The position numbers and the translations under genes are program-made. The notes beneath the pieces are model-generated. The model searched no databases. It was not told the DNA's origin and saw only the letters and a list, made by a program, of their open reading frames with translations. Shown one piece after another: positions 43,500-55,429 of a DNA stretch of 64,000 bases. Numbering within the stretch: the first letter of the stretch is position 1; each line of letters opens with the position of its first letter. The stretch is from Larix kaempferi (taxonomy: Eukaryota > Streptophyta > Pinopsida > Pinales > Pinaceae): positions 26,664,001-26,728,000 of the forward strand of contig BSBM01000753.1 in the NCBI GenBank assembly GCA_027924585.1, in the 5' to 3' direction.

Positions 43500-44704
43500 G
43501 GTATGGTCACCACATCTATATTGCCTGCAAAATAGACATCATTTCCTTCTCATATGTAGAGGCCAATAAATTATTACCAGAAAGGGATTTTCTAGTGAGT
43601 GTAATGGGATGTTCATCTTGAAGGTGTCTTGAAGGAGAATAGCACCAATTCCATTGTCGCAAGCATCACTCTCAATAGTGAAGGGATTGGAAAAATCGGG
43701 CATAGCTAGAACAGGTGTAGTACACATAGCTTGTTTCAATTTTTCAAATGCACACTCAGTAGCATGTGTTCATGTAAAAGAATCTTTTTTCAATAGAGCG
43801 GTCAATAGAGCTGCAATATTTCCATAATCCTTGAAAAACTTGTGGTAGTAGCCATTCAATCCCAAAAAACCACGAAGGCTCTTGAGTGTTTGAGGATGCG
43901 GCCAATTTTTCATGGCATCTATTTTGGCAGGATCCACGTGAACCCCTTGTACTGAAATAATATGCCTGAGATACTCTACTTCCTCCTGTCCAAAAACACA
44001 TTTAGACTGTTTGGCGTGAAGATGGTTATTGGATAAAAGATGCATTACAAGATCCAGATGCTGGAGATGCTCATCCCATGTTTCACTATAGATGAGGCAT
44101 CAAAGAAGACTAGAATGAATTTCCGCAAGTAGGGCCAGAATATTTTATTCATCAATTCCTGGAATGTGGAAAGAGCATTAGTGAGGCTAAAAGGCATGAT
44201 CAAAAACTCGTAGTGGCCATCATGTGTGTGGAAATTTGTTTTAGGGATATCATCCTTATGAACCTGAATTTGATGATACCCAGAATGAAGATCCAACTTG
44301 GAGAAAAAATGAGCACCATGAAGCTCAGCAAGAATCTCATCAACAACAGGAATTGGAAACTTATCCTTGATTGTGAGGTGATTAAGTGCTCGGAAGTCAA
44401 TGCAGAGGTGCCATGACCCATCTTTTTTTTCAAACAAGAAGAACTGGTGAAGAAAAGGAACTAGTACTAGGGAAAATAATACCTTCTTTCAGTAAGTCCC
44501 GAATGAGCATCTCAATCTTTTTTTTTGGTGAAATGGGTAGCGATAGGGCCTGATGTTGGGAGGAACGCTTCCAGGAAGGAGATGAATACGATGGTCCCCT
44601 GGTCTTGAAGGTGGTAATCCCACTAGTTCAGCAAAGACACCTACATATCTATCCAAAATTTGTTGTAGATCCAAAGGATTAGTGGAGACCACTGATGGGT
44701 GCAT
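43500..44704 (-). pseudogene. chromovirus RT and RNase H
   Basis: FAELVGLPPSRPGDHRI opens the [35 protein letters not shown] and a palm ending LVFFDA follow. The frame breaks exactly at the catalytic FFDD and resumes as [14 protein letters not shown] in another frame. RNase H begins FTIESDACDNGIGAILLQ (catalytic Asp present). Confidence 0.88.
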
Positions 44705-44737
44705 CTAAATGGAATGGAGCTGAGCGATGACACCATG

Positions 44738-45307
44738 TTAATTCTTCTTAAGTATATTTTCCATGCGATGTGAACTGATGATGTTGAGGGACCCTAGTTG
44801 TAATCCCGCCAATGTGTGTTTTTTCCCATTAACTAAAAACTGCATCCAAAGTTTAGGAAAATCCCATAAGATGGGGCCAAGTGTGTGTAACCATTGAGTG
44901 CCCAAAACCACATCACATCCTCCTAAGGCCAAGGAAAACATGTCGTAGCGCAGGTTATAATATCCCGTAGAGATACGCACATTGTGACACTTCCCCTTGC
45001 AAGGTAAGGTGCCCCCATTGGCAATAATGAATTCAATGTTGGAGCAAGGATGGACAAAACAATCAGCCTATTTGGCGATCCGAGGGTCAATGAAGTTATG
45101 AGTGCTACCAGAATCAATGATTATTTTAAGAGGTAGCTTCTTGAAGTAACCCCTGGCCTGCATTGTTTTTGGGGTGGTGACTACGGCTAAAGCATGGAAA
45201 GATATATTTGGGTGTTCATCCTGAGACGGAGGGTCAACATGAAGCTGCGGAATGTCGACCTGATCATCTATTGTATTTGGAGCTTCTTCACCAATTTTCA
45301 GAGGCAT
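44738..45307 (-). pseudogene. chromovirus protease
   Basis: IIDSGSTHNFIDPRIAK contains an intact DSG active site. LGGCDVVLGTQWLHTLGPI follows after a frame break near 45068. This is the typical retropepsin of chromoviruses. Confidence 0.85.
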
Positions 45308-45339
45308 GCGGAGAATCTACATCCAAGAGATAGATATTT

Positions 45340-46178
45340 TTCTCAACACATCTATGTCCCCGAGTGAATTTCTCATCACAATTATAACAAATCCCTTTTT
45401 CTCTACATGCTCACATCTCTGCTTCAGACAAATGCTTGATAGGATTTGGTCAAGGAGCTGGAGTGATGGGAGGTCGTTGGGAAACCATATTTTTGAATGG
45501 AACAAAAGTGGATTTGGAGTGTTGTTGGGATGCGATCTTGTCCTCTCCCAACTTAGCCAACCCTAGGGATTCCATAATTGTGTTGGAACAGAACATTTTA
45601 ACCTTAGATCAGATTGCATCCTTTAGATCACTGATAAACAAAATCTTGTAGAATTCACCATGCAATCCTTCTGTGTGGTTGGCCAGTTTCTCAAATTTTG
45701 TCTGATACTCTCTCACAATGCCAATTTGGAGAAGTTTACTGAGTGCTCTTGTGAAGTCATCAAAAGAACCAGGATCAAATCGTTGCAAAAGGAGTTGGAA
45801 AAAATATGTCCATTTTGTCTCTTCATGAGCCTTGATGTACCAACAGTACCATTGAAGGGCTTCATGTTCCAAATTAAAGGATGCAAGTGGAACTTTGTTG
45901 ACATCAAAAGTAATATGCAGACTGAAATATTGTTCTTCCCGGTATATCAATCCAGTCGGATCATTACCATTGAAGCGAGGAAAATCAAGCTTTGGCCCAC
46001 AAAAATTGCTGGAAGAAGAGAACCCAGTGTCTGCAGAAGACTCTAGTTATCGATTATTGTTCATGGTTGAATTCTCAAGATGGAGGCCAAAAAAAATTTC
46101 ATCCAGATCTTGGAGTTTGGTTTTGAGGGCTACAAGTTCTTCCTCCATGGTTTTTGCTCCTGCGTGGGTGACAACCAT
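45340..46178 (-). pseudogene. chromovirus gag and zinc knuckle
   Basis: The frame from the Met at 46178 (MVVTHAGAKTMEEELVALK) has a TAA near 46045, then FCGPKLDFPRFNGNDPTG. The conserved gag block LEHEALQWYCWYIKAHEE and LLLQRFDP follow. A knuckle CYNCDEKFTRGHRC lies near 45385. Stops and frameshifts separate these parts. Confidence 0.85.
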
Positions 46179-47033
46179 AACTAGGAGTTTTTTTTTTTAA
46201 TGAGTAGAAAAACAAAAACAAAAACTTCTTAAGGAAAGGAAAATTTGGATTTGGGAAAAACTCTAATGGGTAATTGGGCTTTGACTAGGTTTTGGACACT
46301 TTCGAATGGACAGGGAAGCAGAAAATGGGGATTTCAAAAGCGAGGTGATAGAATGGGAAAATTTCTCATAGAGGGACAAAGAAGTATAAATAGGAAATGA
46401 ACATTGTGGAAAAATTTGAAGGCGATTGGGTGAAAATCGAAGAAGTTATGGCAAACCTTAAAAATAGAAAAAAGTGGGATTTCTAGATTCGGGAAGTGGA
46501 ATTTGGGATAGGGTCCTCAGGAATGAAATATGTAGAATGGGATTGCAAGGGTGTCAGTGAATTTTCAAAGGAAATGGAGTTAAAACCAAGAAGATATGGT
46601 GAAAAAACAGAATTTTATACTTTTTTGTTTTTTCTCCGGAATGGATTTGCAATGGCTCGGAATTGATCCGCAACAGTTCTAGACAATATTGAATGTAGAT
46701 TTGGTTGAAAAAGGGATTAATGTACTTAACAATGTCAGTGCAATGTTGATTGTTATTATGCTGAGTCAAATGTACAGGTTCCATGAAGAATGGACAAATG
46801 ATACGGCACAAGAGATACAAACATGTCCTCACCTGAATTCTGAATGATTCAAGATTTTGGTGCTCCAAAAGCTTCCCAGTGGGAAGGTTTGATCCAGGAG
46901 GATCTCCAAGATAGATCAAAATTAAATTCTTCAAATTGTGAACAGAAGCTTGCAGCTGCATAGATCCCGACGAGAGCTTTCCAACTTCGTTCATTTCGCC
47001 TCAAACAGACTCCAGACGTGAAAGATATCATGT
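46179..47033. other. region upstream of chromovirus gag, no gene
   Basis: Probably element leader. No primer binding site of the TGGTATCAGAGC type and no copy of the 41407-41822 LTR were found. ORFs here lack domains. Confidence 0.5.
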
Positions 47034-47075
47034 TCTAAACTTTCGGCAAAACAAGTAAAGTTGGGGAAAAAGGGG

Positions 47076-47091
47076 TGCCACGTGGCACCAC
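47076..47091. promoter_or_regulatory. 16 bp palindrome with a G-box
   Basis: GGTGCCACGTGGCACC is a perfect palindrome centred on CACGTG. The following 200 bases contain several CCACATGGC-like and CCAATCGG-like motifs, suggesting a promoter-like stretch of an unidentified element. Confidence 0.5.
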
Positions 47092-47294
47092 TGTAAGGGT
47101 GACAAATGGACTGTACGGAGATGATGTGGCACATTCATAAAGTTCCACCTGGAAGGTCACAGTCCAGTTCTCAGGTGATGTGGACCAATAGCAAGATGAC
47201 AAGTGGCAGGTTTATGGTACATGTGGCATTGCGTGGACCAATCGGAGGCAGCCATGTGGCAGTCCGATTGGCCACAATAAGGTTTTTTTCATCA

Positions 47295-47390
47295 AAAATT
47301 ATGGCAGGAAATGGAATCGAACCCCCAACCTACTCTCCGCCAAAGACTCCACACAATCCGCCTCTCCATTAGTCCTGCAGATGTTTCTTA
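47295..47390 (-). repeat. tRNA-like sequence, SINE or tRNA relic
   Basis: On the minus strand TGGAGAGGCGG is followed after about 35 bases by GGGGGTTCGATTCC, which fits a B box (GGTTCGANTCC). The A box is poor, no full cloverleaf can be drawn and no CCA-end stem is evident, so this is not a working tRNA gene. Confidence 0.4.
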
Positions 47391-47399
47391 TGTCCGTCG

Positions 47400-48389
47400 C
47401 TTCTATTTAAAGTTGAAAGGCTTGTTGTTTTGAAAAGGGGCGGGGCCGAGGGCTTAGTCCTCGACCCCATGTGTAACATTGTAACCACAAGTCATGGAAC
47501 AAACTATAGAACTGGCGTGGAACCAAGCAAGAAACACATGTAATATGCAGTTTCACCAACAGTGTCAGTGCTTTCACCAACGTGCTACAAGCGGAGCTTG
47601 TTAAGGGATATGGAATATATTGGTTTTAAGTTTGTTTTGAAGCGGATTTAATCGCCAAATATGGGCGCCCCTTTGCACAAATGTTTAGATTATTTACATT
47701 GTTTTTATTATATGGTTTCTAATTTGCCATATATTTTGGGATTAGTATATTTTTTTATCCATTAAAAAGTGGATCTTTATCCCATTTTATTGGGATCAAA
47801 TCCCATGGAATGTGGTGATGGGTTATGTACCTTGGGCTATACAAGTCAATGTATTTTCCAAGTGAGGGGGAGCATTGAATCTTTTGAGGAGAGAATGGTA
47901 AGATACCATTATGCCTTTGTAATTGATTTGTAAGTTTGCTTATTTTTGTAAATAGTCTTTTTAGCCACTCTTGGGGAGTTTGAGAGTGAGAGGCTTTATG
48001 ACTGAAAGCCTAAGTATTATTTTCGAAGCAACTTGAAGGATGAAGGCATTTTGTATCTGTTCAAATATTTTTGAAGACTAATAAGATCAGTCCTCATTGG
48101 AGCCAGACCCAGAGATATATTCCATCATGGACGAAATCTGTTATCATACGGTGTCCACATTCTTATGGTTTTCATTATTTTCTCATTTATTTGTGAGCCT
48201 TTGATAAGCTTGTTATTTCAAGTCTTTTTTTAAGTTAACTGGTTTAAGGATTCACATGCAAATTCAAGTGTTAGTAAATCCTGCCATTTTCGGATCATTG
48301 ATTATGAAAATCAAATTCATCCTATTCTCTCCAATTCAAATTCCAATCCCCAATTTTCTAAATAAAAGGGCAAATGTTTCTAAGGAGAG
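47400..48389. other. no gene seen
   Basis: AT-rich with a short CG-rich piece (GGGGCGGGGCCGAGG near 47437). No ORF with a domain and no repeat boundary was recognised. Confidence 0.5.
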
Positions 48390-49067
48390 TTGTTCAAAAA
48401 TCCTAAAGTTAAAGTTAAGAGGGTCATTGTTGAATGGAATGACCAGACTAGCAAACTGTCAGCTGATGTGGCTACCCATGGGATGACTAGGAGTATGGTT
48501 GATTCCCTCTTATCAAAGAGAAACTTGCAAAATATTGAGCCACCAGTCATCAATATTAGTGAATCTGAGGAAGAATCATTGAATGCACAAAAAGACATTG
48601 ACATGACTGGTCAAGTCGACCCTCCATTCATGTATGATTTGACTTCTTCCACCTGAGCTAGAAGCGTTGAGGATGATCGTCGTTCTACCCAATCAAATTA
48701 GGAAGTGAATCAGATATAGAGTGAGGCTCGTAACCTTTCCCAGGATCAGAATGATGAACCCTCGAAGCGGCCTTTTGATGAAACTCAAGTTCAAAAAATA
48801 TCATGGTTAGAGACTGAGCTTAAAGATTTTGAACTAATTAACAATATTATGAAAGATGAAATTGCCAGTCTAAAGACTGATATGATCATGACTATTGAGA
48901 AGTGGGAAGCTATGAAGGCTAAAAAGGATAAATATAAGGTTCATAAAAATGCATTGGCCACTAAAAATAAGAAGTTGCTTAAACATAATAGACTCAACAT
49001 AGCCAAAGTAATTAAGCTTAAAGCAAAACTGAAGGAGGCTCATAGAGCTGCTCCAGTACAAGTATGA
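48390..49067 (+). pseudogene. decayed ORF with coiled-coil C-terminus, unknown
   Basis: One frame of 226 codons with three stops (near 48654, 48700 and 48718). The N-terminal part is VKVKRVIVEWNDQTSKLSAD. The middle is acidic and Ser-rich (INISESEEESLN). The last 90 residues are Lys/Leu/Glu-rich and helix-prone (WLETELKDFELINNIMKDEI, KLKAKLKEAHRAAPVQV). The family is not recognised. It may be an accessory or gag-like protein of an old transposon. Confidence 0.4.
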
Positions 49068-52000
49068 TTTGACGTTGCACACGAGACTTGATGCTCGAGT
49101 TTTATCAATGTTCATTTTGTCTATTTTGGTTTTCCTTATGTTATTATACATGCACAAGCTTTCTATATATCGGTCACGATACTAGTAATTTTTTTTTTTT
49201 AAATCCCCTATTCTTTTAAGTTAGTTGCTAGTATTAGAACACCTACATAATCAAAGATTGTGTAGGCATTCTTATGATACATTATTTATTTATTTTTGCA
49301 GTTGATAAATTATAAATGACATTTTAAAGATAAGTCCTAATTTAGATTGTGGTTATGGTAGGTGTCATTTTTTGTTTTGACATCATTTTGAAGATGCTCG
49401 TGTTTCTAGATCATTTGAGGTGTCTATTATGTTCCTCTTTGCATTATGAAGACTTGAACAAACGTTGGGAGCAATCCCCTATAGCTGGTGTTTGGTTTTA
49501 TCATGGAGTAAGTTCAGTGACTAATCATCCTCAACAAGCTTCCTCACGGTCAATGACAAGTGGCAATTCTTGTTGTGTCTTTATTTCTGGATGAAGACAG
49601 TTAGTCTTATCATCATGGAATATTTAAGCACTTCTTTTATGTTTGATCTATGTTTTTGAAGTGTTAGTTGTAAATGGTTAATGATTCAACCTATACACCA
49701 GATCCGTTCGTTGTGTCTTGGGATTATAAAAGGTCAAGTCCAGTTAGTGTAAATGGGGGTTTGAAGAAAGTTATGAAGAAATGTTAAGAGGAGCTACTAG
49801 TAGTATTGTCAATAGTATTTATATTGGTGAATTGATTCACAGACATCCTTCATCAAGTTACAATACTCTTGTGTTGGTACTATCTTAAATTATTTTCGAT
49901 ATTTTAAAGATTCATGTTACTTCTATATATATATATATATATTATGTGCATAAATATTTTATGATTTTTTTAAAGTTCATTATCTTCAAACACATGCTAT
50001 GGTTAGTTCTATTTTAATGATCATCTATTTCATATGATGATGTGTTGTTTGTCATTACTTTGAATTATATGTTAATATTTTAATTTGCTCTCTGTAAATG
50101 TAAATCTTAACTTTGGTTTTCATATTTATTCATATGTACATTTAGCTTTCACTCATAACTAAAATAGTATTATAGTTTTCAAAGTGCTCACGGATGGGAT
50201 ATGTATTAATGAGATAGTTAGATTCAAATAATTATCATGGAGTAGTCTATTTATTCTACGTTTCGGACTTTACGGTGGGTTTTGGTTAGAATTTGGTAAA
50301 AACAAATTTGTTAAAATCCAAAATTTGAAGTGCTTAAATTGCATTTTTGAATCCATAAATAGATTCAGCACCCTCAAATACCCCCATGGCACCCAAATTA
50401 TGTAATTTCGATAGCTAATATATGTGATTCTAATCGAACAAAATAAGGCCAAAAATATACTCATAAAAGGTTGAAAATGTAGTATTTAGACTACACCTAA
50501 TTATCATAGTTTCTTTTAGTAGCTACTAAATTTTAGATTTAGTTAATTTCTTAATTAATTAGTAATAGTTTTAATTTGGGTCTATAATCTTAGTTTATTT
50601 AGGCATTATCTTTCGATATAGTTGTGAAACAATAGGAATTGAACCTTGGGATTTATTCAAAAAACTCACCAGAGACTCTATTTTGGAGAGCAAAACCCTT
50701 ATAAGCAGCAGGGCCTCATTCCTGTGAAAAATGACTAACCCAAACAAAAGAGGGATTGCTTTAAGAATCTAGTCTGGATGTTTTTTCCCCATTGGCCACT
50801 TGACATAACATGTGGCCAACATGTAGGAAGGTGTAGAAAATATGTTCAACTTTGTTCAAGTGAGGTAAATCTCTCTTGGAGGTCCACAACAACTCTAAGC
50901 TTCATCCCAATAAACTTTAACACATACAACATCATTCTTCCAAGTGAGTCCTTTCCATTTCTCCTCTATTTCATCTCCATCACTTTAGTTTACTAAAGAA
51001 TATTGGTAAAATTAACCTCTAGTCTAGTTTGGTTTCCTTTGTTAATAACATGTGACCATCTTTTTTTTAACCTTAATCAAAATACCCAAATTAACCTACA
51101 ACCCCAAAAACTAATTAAGAGTAAAACCCTCATTAATCTAGCAATCTTCTCTCTAATAGTTCCCTTCCTCTCCTTGGATTTCTTGTTTTTTCCCTAAAAC
51201 CAAGTGGGGATTCCCTCCTTCCCCCTTGTTTTAACACGGTGCCCCATTTTAACCTTCATGCTTCAAGATGCATTTATTCTTGAAAAAAAGAAAATAACCA
51301 GAAAACAAATTAAAGGCAAGACCTTATCACTTTCACGATAAGAAAAATTTAGCATTATCTTAGACTTCAAATTTTAACCATGGAATAAAACAATAATATT
51401 AGCATGCCTACAAAGTGCCCATCTTTGATACCTGACTTCAAATTTTAACCAATGAATAAAACAATAATATTGACATACCTACAAAGTGCCCATGTTTGAA
51501 AGTTAACAATAATATTGACATACCTACAAAGTGCCCATGTTTGAAAGTGCAGCTTGAAACTTTCAAGTATAAAAAGTTGAATGAAATTAAAAAACTATAA
51601 AAATTCTATGTTGAAGGCTCACAATTATACTATATCCAAAATATTAACTACCATAAACATCTCCCATGTCAAAAACAAGCATAGATATTTAATAAAAATT
51701 ACACATACACAACAAATCAGCAAAAACAACATTTATTTACCACATATCAAGAACAATATTTATGCTACCAAAACTAAGAATAGTACAATTAGATCAATTT
51801 GCCCCTTTACCAATAGCCTCCCCTTCAAGAATAAAGACCTAAGCATGGTAATGCCCTAAAAATAAAAAGCAATTAGACATGTGACTAGAAAGAGAAAGCA
51901 AGGAGAATAAAATATGGAAAGGAATATGATGGCTGGTCAACTATCAAAGATGGGGTTACAAGTGGAAGATGGTTCTTGGCATATGTGGGAAGTTGTAAAT

Positions 52001-52460
52001 GACACTATAACCGAACATAATCCTGGACCACATCCTGATTGATATTCTCAATGATGTTAGATATTTTTATAAAGTTGGACTGTTCTACATATGATTAGTA
52101 TTTTTTTAGTACTGTTTAAAAACAGTATTTTATTATGTAATTTTCAGTTTTACTTAACAACACAGTATATAAAAAAGTGTCTATATATAACCGGTCTGAG
52201 TACTAGCTTTGGAGATTTTGATCTCAAAATATCTCTGATTATGAAGGTTTAATTGTAAACTCTCATTGGACTATAAACAATGTAGTTTTTTTATGAATAT
52301 AATGAATTCAAATTTTTTTTGAAAAAAAAAACATATAAATATAGATAAAAAGAGATCTCGTATTCAGTGTTGAATTTTGTATTAAGTAAATAAACCATTT
52401 ATATATATATATATATATATATATAACTACAGTAGCGCTTTTACTGTTCTGGTTGTATAG
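49068..52460. other. AT-rich intergenic DNA
   Basis: No convincing gene on either strand. It contains a TA run near 49925-49945 and a weak B-box-like match near 50640 (minus). A tandem duplication at 51363-51550 is listed separately. A TA run at 52399-52424 lies just upstream of the host gene. Confidence 0.55.
51363..51550. repeat. tandem duplication (about 70 and 50 bp units)
   Basis: GACTTCAAATTTTAACCA..CAATAATATTGACATACC..CAAAGTGCCCATGTTTGA occurs twice in full and a third time in its second half. Confidence 0.85.
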
Positions 52461-52465
52461 AACCT

Positions 52466-52472
52466 ATATAAG
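52466..52472 (+). promoter_or_regulatory. TATA box of the host gene
   Basis: TATATAA within CCTATATAAGG, about 480 bases before the start codon. A long leader is implied, and a 118-codon upstream ORF (52627-52983, different frame) overlaps the main ATG. Confidence 0.5.
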
Positions 52473-52952
52473 GTCCAAATTTTGAATTCCATATGTATAT
52501 CATGATAGTTTCTTATTTTAAAATAATAATGAAGAAACACCCTTCACCGCAAATTCGTGTGCTTGTTTATTCGGTATTGCTGTCATTTTTTGGCCCATCT
52601 CCCACGGACCCCACGCCTGCGTTTTATTGATGATTTCTTATTCACTCGTTGCTCTCCCACACTTTCAGTGCTCTTTTTCACGCCACCATTCCTTCTCCCA
52701 CTCAGTTCTCCACCCAATTAGCGTCAATTCCCACCCTGCAAATACACATTATTCCCGCTTCATCCTTACCATTTTAAGGCACTGCATCTGCCAATTTTCT
52801 TTTACTCTCACAAGCCAAAACTGCAAATTTAGAAGACCCTTCAACCGATATATGCAATTTTCAAACACCCACAAATCAGTGTTAGATCTCAGCGAGCAAA
52901 TAAATACATTGGAGACCCAGAAGCCAATTCTTCTCAGGGGTTGTGATTTTCT

Positions 52953-53937
52953 ATGGTTAATTGTACAGGAGACAACTCTCTAATGGATAAGGAATGCACT
53001 GACACTAGTGATGGTTTCACGTTCAGTTACTTTGAATACGATAATGAGCCTTATTTTGATATGGACTTGACTCTTCCCAGCCATGGAAACGACAGCCCAC
53101 TTGAGGCCAATAGAAAATCTGAGGAATTTGAATTCAGTGTCTCAGATTCTTCTACTAATGAGCACAATATAACAGAATATGTTGCTAATGTTTCCCCTGC
53201 AGATGATTTATTTTATAGAGGCCAACTGTTACCACTTCATCTACCCCTACGTTTGGAGATGGTCAGAAATCTGTCATTGCCCAAAGAACTTGAAGGTCAC
53301 AGAAATGACTCTGAAAGATATTCTTTGGGTTCCAGTGACTCGAACCAGACATCCGGTTGCTGCAAGGAGTCCAGGTGCAGGTCTGCTGAAACTGAGGAGA
53401 AGACCCACTTACAGTCCATGCCTAAATCTGCCACCAAATTGAAGGTGAAGGTTCCTATGTTTGGATTCAGCAAGTCTTCGAAAGTGGGCATCGATGGTTT
53501 TGATTATTCTCCTCCTCTTACTCCTCCTTCCAAAGCAAAGCCTCTGAGATTCATGGTAAAATTCCAGTCCATGAAGGCTGCTTCTCTGCCACTTCTAACC
53601 ATGGATTACAGCACTAAGCAAAACCCCGACTATCCATTTAACAACAGCAGGACTAATACTAGTGCTAAGCATATTGTGCAGAAGTATGTGAGGCTGGTGA
53701 AGCACAGAATCTCTTCTCAGAGGCATGATGATGGCCATACTGGTGATCAGCAGCTACAAGTGGATGAGGGATGTGTATGCTCCAGTGTTGCAAATGAATC
53801 AGGAAGACAAACCCATGAGGGTTTCAGGCACTTTGATGCTGAAAGCTGCCTACCCTCCATGAATTCTTCTCCGAGCTTATGCAGCGAAGACCTTCAGAGT
53901 GCCATTGAATATTGCAAGCAATCCAATGGTGTATTTG
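52953..53937 (+). CDS. membrane-associated kinase regulator (MAKR/BKI1 family), exon 1
   Basis: 328 codons plus one base. The start at 52953 follows an in-frame TGA at 52944; Met 11 (52983) is an alternative. Family hallmarks are FEFSVSD (60-65) and SPADDLFYRGQLLPLHLPLR (81-100, the signature block). A basic membrane-binding stretch KHIVQKYVRLVKHRI (239-253) and the C-terminal motif SPSLCSEDLQSAIEYCKQS (306-324) follow. Members sit on the inner plasma membrane through basic residues and regulate receptor kinases; BKI1 restrains the brassinosteroid receptor BRI1. Which member this is cannot be told. The ORF read through would end VFGK*, but TTTG|GTAAGTG is a strong donor and a matching exon follows. 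There are no stops and the composition is ordinary, so it is probably functional. Confidence 0.88.
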
Positions 53938-54034
53938 GTAAGTGAAGCTTTTGATTTGAAGTTTTCTTTGTCAACTCAATCTGGTCCAGGTCATACTGAC
54001 TGAAAGAGGGTTCTACTTATGCTTGTGATTGCAG
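53938..54034 (+). other. intron of the MAKR-like gene
   Basis: 97 bp from GTAAGT to GTGATTGCAG, phase 1. It joins G of 53937 with AC of 54035 to make GAC (Asp). Confidence 0.75.
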
Positions 54035-54066
54035 ACAGCTCTATGGATTTTGAATGTCCAGCATAA
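54035..54066 (+). CDS. MAKR-like gene, exon 2
   Basis: Completes the protein with DSSMDFECPA and TAA at 54064-54066, giving 338 residues in total. It is a very short last exon, supported by the splice sites and phase. The read-through alternative is only two residues longer than exon 1. Confidence 0.7.
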
Positions 54067-54341
54067 CATCTAAAAGCTCAGAGTAATTTATTTGCAATTA
54101 CTATAAGAGCTATTAACAACTATAATGTTCAAAGGCTGATTTGTGTTTTGGCTTTCATTATGAAGTTCTTTGCAGTTCCTGTGCATGACATTCTCTCAGA
54201 TAGAGTTATCTAAGCTTCTGTTTCTGCTTATTTGTGCATGGCATTCTCTGAGAAAGAGTTACCTCAGCTTCTTTTCTGTGGAAATTTTATAAAATGAAAC
54301 AACATATCAGAAACTTACAAGCTCTGAAATCATTGTCAGAA

Positions 54342-54632
54342 ACTAATCTTCCTTTGAAGACATTTTTCCTGATAATGTTATGAAATAATGAACTGTTCTT
54401 GTTCTGGTTATTGAAACTAATCTTCCTTTGAAGACATTTTTCCTGATAATCTTATGAAATAATGATCTGTTCTTGTTCTGGTTATTGGAACTAATCTTCC
54501 TTTGAAGACATTTTTCCTGATAATCTTATGAAATAATGAACTGTTCTTGTTATGGTTATTGGAACTAATCATCCTTTGAAGACATTTTTCCTGATAATGT
54601 TATGAAATAATGAGCTGTTCTTGTTCAGTAAA
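54342..54632. repeat. 72 bp tandem repeat downstream of the MAKR-like gene
   Basis: Four near-identical copies of ACTAATCTTCCTTTGAAGAC..TTTTTCCTGATAAT..TTATGAAATAATGA..CTGTTCTTGTTCTGG. The copies are contiguous, with no spacers. Confidence 0.92.
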
Positions 54633-55429
54633 TATATGTTTTTTTCAAATTGATATTTATATTTTTATATATTTTTAATCTTTCGAATGCATTTTTTTAT
54701 ATTTATTTTTAGCAAATTAAGTTTTTATTTTCAAAGTTGAAGTGCCAAATCAGAACCATAATCAAAGATTGCTCTCTGTATTTATCAAAACATTTACATC
54801 CTCACTGTGATATGAGCCATGCTCAAACATAACCCTCTGCTTAGTAGTAAATTCTCACATTCTCACACTGACTTGATTGAGAGATCTGCCCCTTATTAAT
54901 CTGCCTATAGCAAATATGCATTGGTTTCCTTGTTAATAACACGTGAAATCTTGGTTAGCACATTGGTGTACTCAAAATATTTTCTGAGGTGGAGTGAAAA
55001 ACTATTATTTTGTCATCTACAAGTTTTTGGGCATTCATTATTCTGAAGTTTTTGGGCATTCATTATTCTGAAGAAAGCCAAAAGCTGTAGTATAATTTTG
55101 TTATTAACAAACTTTTGAAACTTTATTGTACTGTGAAAAGTGAATTACTCTATCGTTGCAAACAATGTATTTATATATATTTATTTAAAATAAACTAAAT
55201 AAAAATATTGTCTAAACTTTAATTTAATAGAGATATTTTAGTTTTAAATTTATTTAACTTTATATTAATACGGAAATGATGATGGCCTTATTAACTTTGA
55301 TTTATTGGACATTAAGAAAGATAACTAATTACTTAGTTTGTTTGCTTTTAGAATTTTATCTATGTGTTTATTGAGAGAAGCATTCTTAAATCTTATTTAT
55401 GTGCTTATTGAGAGAAGCATTCTTAAATC
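54633..55429. other. AT-rich DNA with short duplications
   Basis: No gene. Duplications of GTTTTTGGGCATTCATTATT (55025 and 55050) and GCTTATTGAGAGAAGCATTC (about 55362 and 55401, the second running into the next feature) are present. Confidence 0.6.

Larger units (their letters stand above)
41407..46178 (-). mobile_element. chromovirus (Ty3/gypsy with chromodomain), 5' LTR not found
   Basis: The minus-strand order is gag with CCHC knuckle, protease, RT, RNase H, integrase, chromodomain, polypurine tract and 3' LTR. No matching LTR is seen to the right of gag (46179-47500), so the 5' end is truncated or replaced. Stops and frameshifts occur in all domains. Confidence 0.9.

Noticed and set aside
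47295-47390. tRNA gene
   Set aside because: Only a B box is convincing; no complete cloverleaf or acceptor stem.
50640-50720. Second SINE-like B box (GGTTCAATTCC on the minus strand)
   Set aside because: No A box at proper distance and no tail; too weak to list.
52627-52983. 118-codon ORF as a separate host gene
   Set aside because: It overlaps the MAKR-like start in another frame and has no domain; better explained as leader sequence.
54342-54632. Direct repeats considered as a CRISPR array
   Set aside because: Head-to-tail copies without spacers in a plant intergenic region; a minisatellite.
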